From the NCBI RefSeq assembly GCF_013376475.1, contig NZ_CP045508.1:1609501-1673500 (forward strand): 64,000 bases of DNA. Reading direction: 5' to 3'. Source of the stretch: Desulfolutivibrio sulfoxidireducens. GTDB lineage: Bacteria; Desulfobacterota; Desulfovibrionia; Desulfovibrionales; Desulfovibrionaceae. The notes beneath the pieces are model-generated. The model had not been told where the DNA came from and did no database searches. It worked only from the letters and a program-made list of their open reading frames with translations. The first letter of the stretch is position 1; every line of letters starts with the position of its first letter. Below, one piece after another: positions 16,673 to 26,364 of the stretch. Both the position numbers and the translations under genes were made by a program.

Positions 16673-18781
16673 ATGGCCGTGACCCTTTTTGTCTTGTCCG
16701 CCGAGCCGCGAAGCGGCGCCACCCTCACAAGCCTCGGCATCGTCTCGGCCCTGGCCGCGCGCACCGCCAGGGTGGCCTTTTTCAAGCCCGTGGCCGAGGC
16801 TGACGAAACCGGGACCGATCCGGACATCCGGCTGCTCCTGGAACACTTCGGCCTGGATCAGACCCTGGAGAGCGCCTTTGCCCTGGACAGGGGCAAGGCC
16901 GCGCTGCTGACAAGTTCCGGCCGCCGCGACGAGTTCCTGGAGTGCGTGGCCTCGGCCCATGCCGCGCTTGCGGCCAGCCACGACGTGGTGGTCTGCGAGG
17001 CCGGGGCCGTCAGGGACGGCGGGGGCATGGAGTTCGAGCTCGGCCTGGAACTGGCCGGGGCCCTGGGGGCCTCGGTGGTGGCCGTGGTCTCCGGCCTTGG
17101 CCGGGACGCGGACCGGACGGCCGAGGCCGCGCGTCTGGCCGAGGGGCTGGTGGCTGAAAAAAACCTGACCCTGGCCGCCCTGGCCGTGAACCGCGTGGCC
17201 GAATCGGATGCGGCCGCCGTGTCCCAAAGCCTCTCCGGCGCCTCGGCCTTTTCCGGACCGCCGCCTCCGGTGTGGGTCATCCCCGAGGACCCGCGCCTGT
17301 CGCGTCCGAGCCTGGCCGAGATCGCCGCGCATCTGTCCGCCCGGATCCTGTGGGGCGCGGACCGCCTCGACGTCCAGGCCGGGGAGACGGTGGTCGCGGC
17401 CATGAGCGCCGGGAATTTTTTGTCCTACGTGCGTCCGGAATGCCTGGTGGTCACCCCCGGGGATCGGGCGGACATCATCCTGGCCGTCCTGGCCGCCAGA
17501 ATGTCCGGGGCCTTTCCCCATCCGGCCGGCCTGGCGCTCACCGGCGGCATCGCGCCGGCCGCGACCATCGGCGCGCTGCTCGGGGACTGGGCGGACATCC
17601 CCATGCCCGTGCTCCTGGTCGATACCCCGACCTATCCGACCTTGCGTCGTCTGGAATCCCTGGCCTCCCGGCTGCGACCCGAGGAGCCGCGTCGGGTGCA
17701 GGCCGCCCTGGGACACTTCGAATCGCGGGTGGACGTCGCGTCCATCCAGGCCCTGTGCTCTCCGGCCCGGACCGACGCCATTCCGGGGCTGGTCTTCGAA
17801 CAGTCGATCATCGCCCGGGCCAGGGGACTTCGCAAGACCATCGTCTTTCCCGAAGGCGGCGAGGACCGCGTGCTGCGCGCCGCCGAGCAGGTCCTGGCCC
17901 GGGGCATCGCCCGGGTGATCATCCTGGGGGACGTCGACGACATCCGGCGCCGGGCCGCCGCGCTGGGCCTGGATATCGCCGCCGCGCAGGTGTTTGATCC
18001 GGCCGGGTACCCGGACCGGGAGGCCTTTGCCCAGACGCTTTTCACCCTTCGCCGGGACAAGGGCCTGACCCTGGAGGCGGCGAGGGAGCTTCTGGCCGAC
18101 AAGACCTATTTCGGGACCATGCTGGTCTACAAAGGCCTGGCCGATGGCATGGTCTCCGGGGCCACCACCACCACGGCCGACACCATCCGCCCGGCCCTGC
18201 AGTTCATCCGCACCAGACCGGGCTTCTCCATCGTCTCCAGCGTCTTTTTCATGTGCCTGAAGGACCGGGTGCTGGTCTACGGCGACTGCGCCGTCAACCC
18301 CAATCCCACGGCCGCCGAACTGGCCGAGATCGCCGTGGCCTCGGCCCAGACCGCCGCCCGGTTCGGCATCGCCCCCCGGGTGGCCATGCTTTCCTATTCC
18401 ACCGGGGCCTCGGGCAAGGGGCCGGGCGTGGACAAGGTCCGGGAGGCGGTGGAACTGGCGAAAAAACGGATTCCGGACATTCCCGTGGAGGGGCCGATCC
18501 AGTACGATGCGGCCATCGATCCGGCCACGGCGGCCGAGAAGATGCCCGGCAGTCTGGTGGCCGGGCGGGCCACGGTGTTCGTCTTTCCGGACCTGGATAC
18601 CGGCAACACCACCTACAAGGCCGTGCAGCGCTCCTCGGGCGCGGCGGCCATGGGACCGGTGCTCCAGGGCCTGCGCAAGCCGGTCAACGACTTGAGCCGG
18701 GGCTGCACCGTGCGCGACATCGTGTACACGGCGGCCGTGACCGTCATCCAGGCCGGACAGGACGGCGGGGAGGCCTCGTGA
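16673..18781 (+). CDS. pta: Phosphate acetyltransferase, long form
   Basis: Encodes 702 residues from the ATG at 16673 with AGGGAGG upstream. It interconverts acetyl-CoA and acetyl phosphate. Like the long enteric-type enzymes it has an N-terminal P-loop-like (AAA_26) domain, here with a degenerate loop SAEPRSGATLTSLG, a DRTGG domain in the middle (SAGNFLSYVRPECLVVTPGDRADI), and the catalytic PTA domain from about residue 380 (LRKTIVFPEGGEDRVLRAA to the end). SYSTGASGKG and IDPATAAEKMPGS are typical active-site segments. It is coupled to ackA through a GTGA overlap. In sulfate reducers the pair provides ATP from pyruvate-derived acetyl-CoA or activates acetate. Confidence 0.96.
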   Translation: MAVTLFVLSAEPRSGATLTSLGIVSALAARTARVAFFKPVAEADETGTDPDIRLLLEHFGLDQTLESAFALDRGKAALLTSSGRRDEFLECVASAHAALAASHDVVVCEAGAVRDGGGMEFELGLELAGALGASVVAVVSGLGRDADRTAEAARLAEGLVAEKNLTLAALAVNRVAESDAAAVSQSLSGASAFSGPPPPVWVIPEDPRLSRPSLAEIAAHLSARILWGADRLDVQAGETVVAAMSAGNFLSYVRPECLVVTPGDRADIILAVLAARMSGAFPHPAGLALTGGIAPAATIGALLGDWADIPMPVLLVDTPTYPTLRRLESLASRLRPEEPRRVQAALGHFESRVDVASIQALCSPARTDAIPGLVFEQSIIARARGLRKTIVFPEGGEDRVLRAAEQVLARGIARVIILGDVDDIRRRAAALGLDIAAAQVFDPAGYPDREAFAQTLFTLRRDKGLTLEAARELLADKTYFGTMLVYKGLADGMVSGATTTTADTIRPALQFIRTRPGFSIVSSVFFMCLKDRVLVYGDCAVNPNPTAAELAEIAVASAQTAARFGIAPRVAMLSYSTGASGKGPGVDKVREAVELAKKRIPDIPVEGPIQYDAAIDPATAAEKMPGSLVAGRATVFVFPDLDTGNTTYKAVQRSSGAAAMGPVLQGLRKPVNDLSRGCTVRDIVYTAAVTVIQAGQDGGEAS

Positions 18782-19995
18782 ACATCCTGGTGCTCAACTG
18801 CGGCAGTTCCTCGCTCAAATACCGCCTTTTCGACATGGCCTCGGAAACCGAGACGGCCCAGGGCCTGGCCGAGCGCCTGGGCACGGCCCAAAGCCGCCTG
18901 GAGCATGTGGCCTTCCCGGGAACTCCCGGGGAGACGCGCCGGGTGGTCGAGGAGCCCATCGCCGATCACGCCGGGGCTGTGGCCCTGGCGTTTGCCCATT
19001 TGACCGGCCCGGGCGGCCCGGTGCGGCAGGCCTCGGATATCGGGGCCGTGGGCCACCGGGTGGTGCACGGGGGGTGGCGGTTCAGCCAGCCCGTGGTCAT
19101 CGACGCGGTGGTCGAGGAGGGCATCCGGGAGGTCATCCCCCTGGCCCCGCTGCACAATCCGGCCAACCTGACCGGCATCGCCGCGGCCAGGGACCGTTTT
19201 CCGGACGCGCCGCATGTGGCCGTGTTCGACACCGCCTTTCACCAGACCATGCCCGAGCATGCCTTTCTCTACGCCCTGCCCTACGAGCTCTATGAAAAAT
19301 ACGGCATCCGGCGTTACGGCTTTCACGGCATCTCCCACAGCTACATCGCCGCACGCGCCGCCGAGATGCTCGGCAGGCCCCTTTGCGAATGCGATCTGGT
19401 CACCGTGCACCTGGGCAACGGCGACAGCGTGTGCGCCGTGAAAAAGGGCCAAAGCGTGGACACCTCCATGGGCATGACCCCCCTGGCCGGGACCATCATG
19501 GGCACCCGTTCCGGGGACCTCGATCCCGAGATCGGCCTTTTCCTGGAGCGCCGGGCGGGCATGGACGAGGCCGCCGTGGACGACCTGTTCAACCGCAAAA
19601 GCGGCCTTTTCGGCATCTGCGGCTCAAGCGACATGCGCGACATCCACCGCCGCCGGGAGGCCGGGGACGCCCGGGCCGAACTGGCCTTTGCCATGTTCGC
19701 CTACAGCATCCGCAAATACATCGGGGCCTACATCGCGGTTCTTGGCCGGGTGGACGCCGTGGTCTTCACCGCCGGGATCGGCGAACACGACCCGGCCACC
19801 CGCGAGGCCGCCCTGGAGGGCCTTTCCGAACGCGGCATCGTGCTCGATCTCAAGCGCAACCGGGCCGCCTTGGGCCGGGCCATGGAGATCGGTCGGGAGG
19901 ATGCCCCGGTGCGCGTCTTCGCCGTGCCCACCAACGAGGAACTTCAGATCGCCCGGCAGACCCTGCAAACCGTAAACGCCCCCGGGGCGTCGTGA
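18778..19995 (+). CDS. ackA: Acetate kinase
   Basis: Encodes 405 residues from a GTG at 18778 (VNILVLNCGSSSLKYRLF), overlapping the pta stop by 4 bases. The frame is open far upstream inside pta, but homology starts here. It transfers phosphate between acetyl phosphate and ADP. Family motifs are present: NCGSSSLK, GHRVVHGG, FDTAFHQTMP, YGFHGISH, VTVHLGNGDSV, GTRSGDLDPE, and VFTAGIGEHD near the end. The enzyme completes the acetyl-CoA to acetate route with Pta. Confidence 0.97.
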   Translation: MNILVLNCGSSSLKYRLFDMASETETAQGLAERLGTAQSRLEHVAFPGTPGETRRVVEEPIADHAGAVALAFAHLTGPGGPVRQASDIGAVGHRVVHGGWRFSQPVVIDAVVEEGIREVIPLAPLHNPANLTGIAAARDRFPDAPHVAVFDTAFHQTMPEHAFLYALPYELYEKYGIRRYGFHGISHSYIAARAAEMLGRPLCECDLVTVHLGNGDSVCAVKKGQSVDTSMGMTPLAGTIMGTRSGDLDPEIGLFLERRAGMDEAAVDDLFNRKSGLFGICGSSDMRDIHRRREAGDARAELAFAMFAYSIRKYIGAYIAVLGRVDAVVFTAGIGEHDPATREAALEGLSERGIVLDLKRNRAALGRAMEIGREDAPVRVFAVPTNEELQIARQTLQTVNAPGAS

Positions 19996-20006
19996 GGAAG
20001 GCGGCC

Positions 20007-21215
20007 ATGCCGGAGAAGACCACAAAAAAAATCGTCCTCACCCGCACCGTGACCCTGCCCGATCCGGTCAAGACGGCCATGTGCCGCAAGTCCCCGGAGC
20101 TTGGGCCGCGCATCCTGTTTTTCAGCGGCGGCTCGGCCCTGCGTCGCTTGAGCGAAAAACTCGTGGACTACACCCACAATTCCATCCACCTGATCACCCC
20201 CTTCGATTCCGGCGGCAGTTCGGCGGTCTTGCGCAAGGCCTTCCGCATGCCCGCCGTGGGCGACATCCGCAACCGGATCATGGCCCTGGCCGACCGTAGC
20301 GTGAAGGGCAATCCGGAGATCTTCGAACTGTTCGCCCATCGCCTGTCCAAGACCGACTCCATCGAGGAACTCAGAGCCCGGCTGGAGGCCATGGTCAGGG
20401 GCACGGACCCCATGATCAAGCGGGTTTCCGACCCCATGCGCAAGATCATCCGGTCCCACCTGGGTTTTTTTATGGACAGAAGCCCAAAGGACTTCGACCT
20501 GCGCGGGGCCAGCGTGGGCAACCTGATCCTGACCGGCGGCTATTTCAACTACCGGCGCCAGATCGATCCGGTCATCTACCTGTTCAGCCGTCTGGTGGAG
20601 GCCAGGGGGGTGGTGCGGCCCATCATCAACGCCGATATGCATCTGGTGACGGAACTTCAGGACGGCACGCGGCTGGTGGGCCAGCACCTCCTGACCGGCA
20701 AGGAGGTCCCGCCCATCGCCTCGCCAGTCAAAGAGGTCCATCTGGCCGACGATCCGGCCGGATTCATTCCCGTGGAGGCCCGGCTCAAGGACAAGGTGGC
20801 CGCGCGCATCAAAAACGCCGACCTGATCTGCTATCCCATGGGCAGCTTTTATTCGAGCCTGGTGGCCAATCTTCTGGTCAAGGGGGTGGGAGACGCGGTG
20901 GCCGCGGCCGATTGCCCCAGGGTGTACATCCCTAATCAGGGTCACGATCCCGAGGAATTCGGCATGGAACTGGTCGACAAGGTCGAGACCCTGCTTGGCT
21001 GCCTGGGAAAAAGCTGTACGAGTTCGGTCGAGCGCCGCCGGCTTTTGCAGTTCGTGCTGGTGGATTCGAGCCGGGACGCCAAGGCCGGTCCCTCGGAAAT
21101 CGCCAAGGTGCGACGGATGGGCGTGGAGGTCATCGAGGCGGAACTGGTCAGCGAAAAGAGCCGGCCCTATCTGGATCCCCGGCGGGTCATCGAGCATCTC
21201 GTGGCCCTGGCCTGA
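20007..21215 (+). CDS. GAK-system CofD-like protein
   Basis: Encodes 402 residues from the ATG at 20007, which has GAGGAAGG upstream; an in-frame GTG at 19992 overlapping the ackA stop is an alternative. The N-terminus (ILFFSGGSALRRLSEKL, then LITPFDSGGSS) is the nucleotide/phosphate-binding start of the CofD/YvcK fold; CofD itself transfers a lactyl-phosphate group to Fo in F420 synthesis. No other F420 gene is present, so this is not expected to be CofD proper. I recognise it as the third member of the GAK set, separated from the other two by ahpC, pta and ackA on the same strand. Confidence 0.85.
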   Translation: MPEKTTKKIVLTRTVTLPDPVKTAMCRKSPELGPRILFFSGGSALRRLSEKLVDYTHNSIHLITPFDSGGSSAVLRKAFRMPAVGDIRNRIMALADRSVKGNPEIFELFAHRLSKTDSIEELRARLEAMVRGTDPMIKRVSDPMRKIIRSHLGFFMDRSPKDFDLRGASVGNLILTGGYFNYRRQIDPVIYLFSRLVEARGVVRPIINADMHLVTELQDGTRLVGQHLLTGKEVPPIASPVKEVHLADDPAGFIPVEARLKDKVAARIKNADLICYPMGSFYSSLVANLLVKGVGDAVAAADCPRVYIPNQGHDPEEFGMELVDKVETLLGCLGKSCTSSVERRRLLQFVLVDSSRDAKAGPSEIAKVRRMGVEVIEAELVSEKSRPYLDPRRVIEHLVALA

Positions 21216-21256
21216 CCAGCGAATTCGCGGCATGTCGTCCGCGCCGACGGATATCG

Positions 21257-21287
21257 AAAAGGCCCGACGATCCGTCAGGCCTTTTTT
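21257..21287. terminator. Bidirectional terminator inside the sensor-kinase 3' end
   Basis: AAAAGGCC (21257-21264) pairs with GGCCTTTT (21278-21285), and an inner GACG/CGTC stem closes the loop, giving about 12 base pairs with one mismatch. T6 follows on the plus strand and an A run precedes. It ends the CofD-like transcript and, from the other side, overlaps the last codons and stop of the hybrid kinase (stop at 21275-21277). Confidence 0.75.
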
Positions 21288-24200
21288 GTCTCCGCCAGGC
21301 CCAGGCCGAAGAGACGACCAAGCTCTCGGACCTCGTGGCGGACGGCCTTGATATCCGCGTTTCGGGCGGCCTCGGATATCTTTTCCAGAATACCCTGCCC
21401 CTGGGCGAAACCGATGGTTCCGCAGATACTTTTGAGCGTGTGGCAGTGGGTTCGAATAGTCTGGATGTCGCCACGTTTTGTCGCCCTCAGGAGATCGTCC
21501 AGCCGTTCCCCGAATTCGTCCAGGGCGGCCTGGAAAATGGGCGCAAGCGTGGCCTCGTCGATGCCCATGCGCCGCATTGCCCGTTCCTTGTCGAAGAGCG
21601 GGGGCTGGCCGGCCAGCGCCTCGGATTCCGGCCGGATCAGGAGGCGGCTGATCAGGGCCTCCAGCTCGAAAAAGTTGACCGGCTTGGTCATGTAGTCGTC
21701 CATGCCCGCCGTGAGGCACTGTTTTCGGATGTCGTCCTGGGCGTGGGCGGTCATGGCCACGATGGGCGTGCCGGTCCGATCCCGCCCCGCCTCCCCCAGG
21801 CGGATGCGGCGGGTGGTCGTGATGCCGTCCATGCCGGGCAGTTCCAGGTCCATGAGCACCACGTCGAAGGGTTCCCGGGCCAGGGCCGTCAGGGCCTTTG
21901 GCCCGTCTTCAGCCACGGTCACGGCATGTCCCATCTTTTCCAGATGCAGTTCGGCCACCTTCACGTTGACCGGATTATCCTCCACCAGGAGGATTTTTCC
22001 CGGGCGAGGTCTGGGGGCTTTCGGTGGCGCGGCTTTGTCCGCCCGGTCCGCGCCGGCCGGGGAGGCCGGCGGGCGGACGTCCTCGGGACCGGCCGGGGCG
22101 AAGGTCGCCGTGGCCGTAAACACGCTGCCCTGGCCCTCCCGGGATGTGACCTGGATATCCCCCCCGAGCACGTGGGCCAGTTTGCGGCTGATGGCCAGTC
22201 CAAGTCCGGTGCCGCCGTATTTTTCGCCGTGGTCCGGATGGGCCTGGATGAAATCGTCGAAGATGTGGGGCAGCCGTTCCGGGGGGATGCCGATGCCCGT
22301 GTCGCGCACGGTGAAACGTAGCGTGACGGTTTTCGCGTCGCCCGTATCCGCAGCGGCGTCCCTGGTCACGGACAGCGCGACCTCGCCGCGCTCGGTGAAT
22401 TTCACGGCGTTTCCGACCAGATTGACCAGGATCTGGCGCAGCCGCCGCGCGTCGCCATGGAGTCGGGCCGGGATGTCCGGGGCCTGGCGTAGCGTAAGCC
22501 CGATGCCCTTTTCCCGGGCGGACAGGGAGAAGGTCTTGACCACCGAGTCGAGCAGTTGGCCCGGATCGAAGTCCGCGCATTGGGGTTCGAGCTTGTCGGC
22601 CTCGATCTTGGCCAGGTCCAGGATGTCGTTGAGCAGTTCGAGCAGGTGGCCGGCGGCCTCGCGGATGGTCCGGACAAATTCGAGCTGCTCCTCGGAAAGG
22701 GACGTGCGCATGAGCACGTCGGCGATGCCGATGATCGCGTTCATGGGGGTGCGGATCTCGTGGCTGACGTCGGCCAGAAAACGGCTCTTGGCCAGGGAGG
22801 CGTGTTCGGCGGCCTCCTTGGCCGCGCGCAGATCCCGTTCCAGGCCTTTGCGTTCGGTGATGTCCACGAAGGCCCCGACCACCCCGGTGACCGCTCCGGA
22901 TTCGTCCCGAAGGGGCGAGGCGTTGCCGAGGAGCCAGCGGTTTTTTCCATCCGCGAAACGCATCTCGATTTCGACGTTGCGCATCTCCACGCCGTCCCGC
23001 CCCACAGCCTGCATGGGCAGTTCATAGGGCGGCAGTTCGACTCCATGAGAAAATATCTTGAAATGGGCCGGCGGGGAGGCGTCTTTCGGCGTCAGGGAAA
23101 GGTTTTGACCGGGGGGCAGTCCTAGAAACTCGTGGGCCGCGCGGTTGCCGTATATGGTCCGGCACTCCGGGTCGCGGGCTATCCAGACCACGGCCGGAAT
23201 GGATTCCATAAGGCCCATGAGTTCGCCCGTGCGTTCACGCACCCGGCGGTCGAGTTCCGTGGCCGCCTCGCGGAGCTCACGCTCCATGCGCGTCTGTTCC
23301 GTCACGTCCCGTCCGGTTTGCAGGGCGCCGACAATGGTTCCCTGGTCGCCGTAAAGCGGATCGAAGTGGAAGTCGTACGAGCGCGGGCCTGTCTTGAGGA
23401 GCCGAATGTCCTTGGTGACGTGGAAGTGCTCCCCGGCAAGGGCCCGGCCCCACAGGGTCTCGGCCCACTTTTGGGCCTCGGGATGCTTGGAGAGCAGGCT
23501 CGGAAGGTGATCCCCAACCGTTGGCGTGACCCCGAAAAGGGCGGCGCATTCCCGGACAAAGGCCTCGTTTTGCAGGATGATCCGGCAGTTCGTGTCCAGG
23601 GCGGCCACCATGTCCGAGGTGGAATCGATGATGGCCCGGTTCAGGGAGTCCGAGGCCCGCAGGGCCTGCGAGGCCCGCATCAGCTCCCCCTCGGCCAGGG
23701 ACCTGGCGTGGGCCATCTCGTTGAAGGCCTGGGCCAGTTGCGCGATCTCGTCGCGGCGTTTGCCCGTGGTCCGGATGTCCGCCCTGGCCTCCAGGTTGCC
23801 GTCCTTGATCTCCAGGGCCAGCTTTTTTATCCGGCGCACGGGCCTTAGCACCGACCGCTCGAAGAAATATACGGACAGGAGGCAGACGGCCGAGGCGCAG
23901 CAAAGCAGGATGATCATGCGCCGAGTGGCCTGCCTGGAGGATTCCCGGGCCTGGTCCAGAAGCTGGTCGATCCGTTGCCGGGCCAGATCTTTCAGGCGGT
24001 CAGCATCCGAGGAGATCAGCCCGTGGAGGGGGCGGAGCTGTTCGGCGTACAGGGCGCTACGGGTCCCCTGATCCGTTTCCGGGGCCGCCATGTCCCGCAA
24101 CACGGCGATATAGATGGTATACTGTTCGGTGAGTCGCCGGGCGTGCAGGGCCTCCTCCCTGGTGAAGGGCCGGGGGATCCCGTCTTTGGCCTGGCGCAGG

Positions 24201-24475
24201 GAGATGCGGAAGAGGGTGTCGTACTGGTCGATGTCCCGGGCGATGTCGGGATCGATGTTCGTGATCAGGGCCCTGGCCGCGACGTCGAGCATCCGGGCGG
24301 CGTCCCCGGCGGCATCCGCGGCCTCGACCACCCGGTAGGTGCGGGGCAGGGTGGAATCGGCGGCGGTGTCCAGTCGGCTGATGAACACCAGGAAATAGGT
24401 CCCGACAAGCAGGGTCAACAGGGTGATGCCGCCCACGGTGACGATGAATTTCCGTCGGATCGAGGTCATACGCAT
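21275..24475 (-). CDS. Membrane hybrid sensor kinase (HAMP-PAS-HK-REC-HPt)
   Basis: Encodes 1066 residues. Membrane helices lie at about 10-32 and 186-205, enclosing a helical periplasmic sensor. HAMP (about 206-258) is followed by two PAS-type domains (about 275-395 and 415-545), HisKA with H572 in SHEIRTPMN, HATPase (NLVGNAVKF 685, DTGIGIP 725, GTGLGLA 755), receiver D876 with K931, and an HPt domain with H1012 in HTLKSICG. This BarA/ArcB-like layout supports a complete phosphorelay passing the phosphate to a separate regulator, which is not in this window. It is convergent with the GAK cluster and shares its terminator. Confidence 0.95.
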   Translation of the reverse strand: MRMTSIRRKFIVTVGGITLLTLLVGTYFLVFISRLDTAADSTLPRTYRVVEAADAAGDAARMLDVAARALITNIDPDIARDIDQYDTLFRISLRQAKDGIPRPFTREEALHARRLTEQYTIYIAVLRDMAAPETDQGTRSALYAEQLRPLHGLISSDADRLKDLARQRIDQLLDQARESSRQATRRMIILLCCASAVCLLSVYFFERSVLRPVRRIKKLALEIKDGNLEARADIRTTGKRRDEIAQLAQAFNEMAHARSLAEGELMRASQALRASDSLNRAIIDSTSDMVAALDTNCRIILQNEAFVRECAALFGVTPTVGDHLPSLLSKHPEAQKWAETLWGRALAGEHFHVTKDIRLLKTGPRSYDFHFDPLYGDQGTIVGALQTGRDVTEQTRMERELREAATELDRRVRERTGELMGLMESIPAVVWIARDPECRTIYGNRAAHEFLGLPPGQNLSLTPKDASPPAHFKIFSHGVELPPYELPMQAVGRDGVEMRNVEIEMRFADGKNRWLLGNASPLRDESGAVTGVVGAFVDITERKGLERDLRAAKEAAEHASLAKSRFLADVSHEIRTPMNAIIGIADVLMRTSLSEEQLEFVRTIREAAGHLLELLNDILDLAKIEADKLEPQCADFDPGQLLDSVVKTFSLSAREKGIGLTLRQAPDIPARLHGDARRLRQILVNLVGNAVKFTERGEVALSVTRDAAADTGDAKTVTLRFTVRDTGIGIPPERLPHIFDDFIQAHPDHGEKYGGTGLGLAISRKLAHVLGGDIQVTSREGQGSVFTATATFAPAGPEDVRPPASPAGADRADKAAPPKAPRPRPGKILLVEDNPVNVKVAELHLEKMGHAVTVAEDGPKALTALAREPFDVVLMDLELPGMDGITTTRRIRLGEAGRDRTGTPIVAMTAHAQDDIRKQCLTAGMDDYMTKPVNFFELEALISRLLIRPESEALAGQPPLFDKERAMRRMGIDEATLAPIFQAALDEFGERLDDLLRATKRGDIQTIRTHCHTLKSICGTIGFAQGQGILEKISEAARNADIKAVRHEVRELGRLFGLGLAETKKA

Positions 24476-24790
24476 GCTCTCGGTGGCAAGACGGCCGGAC
24501 GCCTCCAGCCGGGCGGGATGTCCGGACAGGCGGTATCGACCGCCCGGCCATCTCGCACGAAACAGCCGGCCATGGCAAACAAAACCCTGGGACGGCGCAA
24601 CGTAGGACCGTGGCCGGAGGCGGTCTTGCTGGGTTTTCGCCCGTGCGCAACGGAAAAAATGCGGGCCGCGTCGGGGGTGTATCAGGGGTGTCTCGGGGGT
24701 GTCTCGGGGGTGTTGTCAGGCCAAGGGGCATGCGTTACCGTCCTCCTCGCCGCCACCGCTCCAACCTCACCGCATGCCGGAGGAGAAACC

Positions 24791-25708
24791 ATGCGCCTTT
24801 TGACCCGGTCCGATTTCGACGGCCTTATCTGCGCCGTGCTGCTTAGGGAAGCCGGCATCATGGACGACTGGAAATTCGTGCATCCCAAGGACGTCCAGGA
24901 CGGCAAGGTGGCCGCCACGGACAACGACATCCTGGCCAACGTGCCCTATGCGCCGGGTTGCGGCCTGTGGTTCGACCACCATTCCAGCGAGCAGGAGCGC
25001 CTGGACTTCAATTTTTCCTTTCAGGGCGCCTCCCGCCTGGCCCCAAGCTGCGCCCGGGTCATCTGGGACTACTACGGCGGGCATGCGACCTTCCCCGAAC
25101 GCTTCGATTCCATGCTCGACCACGTGGACCGCTGCGACTCCGGAAACCTCACGGTGGAGGAGATCGAAAACCCGGCGGGCTGGATCCTCCTCAGCTTCAT
25201 CATGGATCCGCGCACCGGCCTTGGCCGGTATCGCGACTACCGCATCAGCAACTACCAGCTCATGGAAAAGCTGGTGGAGATGTGCCGCACGAAGGATGTG
25301 GAATCCATTCTGAAGGACCCGGACGTGGCTGAGCGCATCGACCGCTACTACAAGCAGGATGCCCTGTTTCGAGCCATGCTCAGGAAGCGCGGCACCGTGC
25401 ACGGAAACGTGGTCCTGCTGGACTTCCGGGAACAGGACGAGATCTACACCGGCAATCGCTTCGTGGTCTACACCATGTTCCCGGAGTGCAACGTCAGCGT
25501 CCAGGTCATCTGGGGCAAGCTTAAGCAAAATACGGTCATCACCGTGGGGCATAGCATCACCAACCGGACCTGCAAAACCGACGTGGGCGCGCTCATGCTC
25601 GAATACGGCGGCGGCGGCCACGCCAAGGTCGGCACCTGCCAGGTGGATACTGTTGTCGCGGAGAAGGCCCTGGCCGACATCATGGACCGGCTGCGCCAAA
25701 ACGGATGA
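24791..25708 (+). CDS. DHH-family phosphoesterase
   Basis: Encodes 305 residues from the ATG at 24791, with AGGAGAAA upstream. The N-terminal DHH domain has D-rich metal sites (RSDFDGL near the start, WFDHHSSE about residue 60, LDHVDRCDSG) and the C-terminal DHHA1 domain ends in GGGGHAKVGTC. Members hydrolyse phosphodiester or phosphoanhydride bonds (nanoRNA, cyclic dinucleotides, polyphosphate). It is closest by eye to the exopolyphosphatase-like group, but the substrate is not decidable from sequence alone. Its stop overlaps the lipB start by 4 bases, so the two are coupled. Confidence 0.88.
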   Translation: MRLLTRSDFDGLICAVLLREAGIMDDWKFVHPKDVQDGKVAATDNDILANVPYAPGCGLWFDHHSSEQERLDFNFSFQGASRLAPSCARVIWDYYGGHATFPERFDSMLDHVDRCDSGNLTVEEIENPAGWILLSFIMDPRTGLGRYRDYRISNYQLMEKLVEMCRTKDVESILKDPDVAERIDRYYKQDALFRAMLRKRGTVHGNVVLLDFREQDEIYTGNRFVVYTMFPECNVSVQVIWGKLKQNTVITVGHSITNRTCKTDVGALMLEYGGGGHAKVGTCQVDTVVAEKALADIMDRLRQNG

Positions 25709-26364
25709 CCACGCCCCTTTCCCCCCGGACCCCGGGCCACGTCGCGACGCGGCTTCTGGGGCTTTGCGACTTCCAGGCGGCCATGGACCTGCAAACCCGG
25801 GCGGCCGAGGCCCTCAAGGCCGGCGGCGACGGGCACGCGGTCTTTCTCCTCGAACACCCGCCGGTCATCACCCTGGGGGCCAACAGGAAACTGAACCAGG
25901 TCCTGGCCGCGCCCCCGGGCGTGCCCGTGATCCAGACCGACCGGGGAGGCGGGGCCACGGCCCACGAGCCCGGCCAACTGGTGGTCTATCCCGTGGTCCA
26001 CCTGCGCCGCCTGGGCCTTGGGGTCAAGGCCTTCGTCACCCGCATCCTGGAGGCCGGGGCCGCTCTTCTGGCCGAGTTGGGCATCCCGGCCGAACCCCGC
26101 CTGGATCCCCTGGGCCTGTGGGTCGCGGACCGCAAGATCGCCTCCATGGGCATCCACGTCTCCCGCTTCGTGACCACCCACGGCCTGGCCATCAACCTCG
26201 TGAACGACCTGGCCCTGTTTGCGGCCATGGTTCCCTGCGGCCTGCCCGGCGTGCGCATGACCTCGGCCGCCCTTGAACTCGGCCATCCCGTGGACCTGGA
26301 CGCCGCCGCGCGGCGCATGGCCGAACTCGTGCCCACAGCCCTTGCCGTCACCGGAAATTCATGA
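25705..26364 (+). CDS. lipB: Octanoyltransferase (lipoate biosynthesis)
   Basis: Encodes 219 residues. LipB moves the octanoyl group from acyl carrier protein to lipoyl domains. Visible motifs are DRGGGATAHEPGQLVVYPV (the usual RGGxxTxHGPGQ with E for G), the RKIASMGI lysine segment, and the catalytic cysteine in MVPCGLPG. Length is typical. It is sandwiched by 4-base overlaps between the DHH gene and queA. LipA is not in the window. Confidence 0.95.
   Translation: MTTPLSPRTPGHVATRLLGLCDFQAAMDLQTRAAEALKAGGDGHAVFLLEHPPVITLGANRKLNQVLAAPPGVPVIQTDRGGGATAHEPGQLVVYPVVHLRRLGLGVKAFVTRILEAGAALLAELGIPAEPRLDPLGLWVADRKIASMGIHVSRFVTTHGLAINLVNDLALFAAMVPCGLPGVRMTSAALELGHPVDLDAAARRMAELVPTALAVTGNS

Noticed and set aside
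20007-21215. CofD proper for coenzyme F420 synthesis
   Set aside because: No other F420 gene is nearby and the context fits the GAK set better.
19944-21719. 591-residue frame antisense to the CofD-like gene
   Set aside because: Runs across a terminator and two convergent genes without any domain signature.
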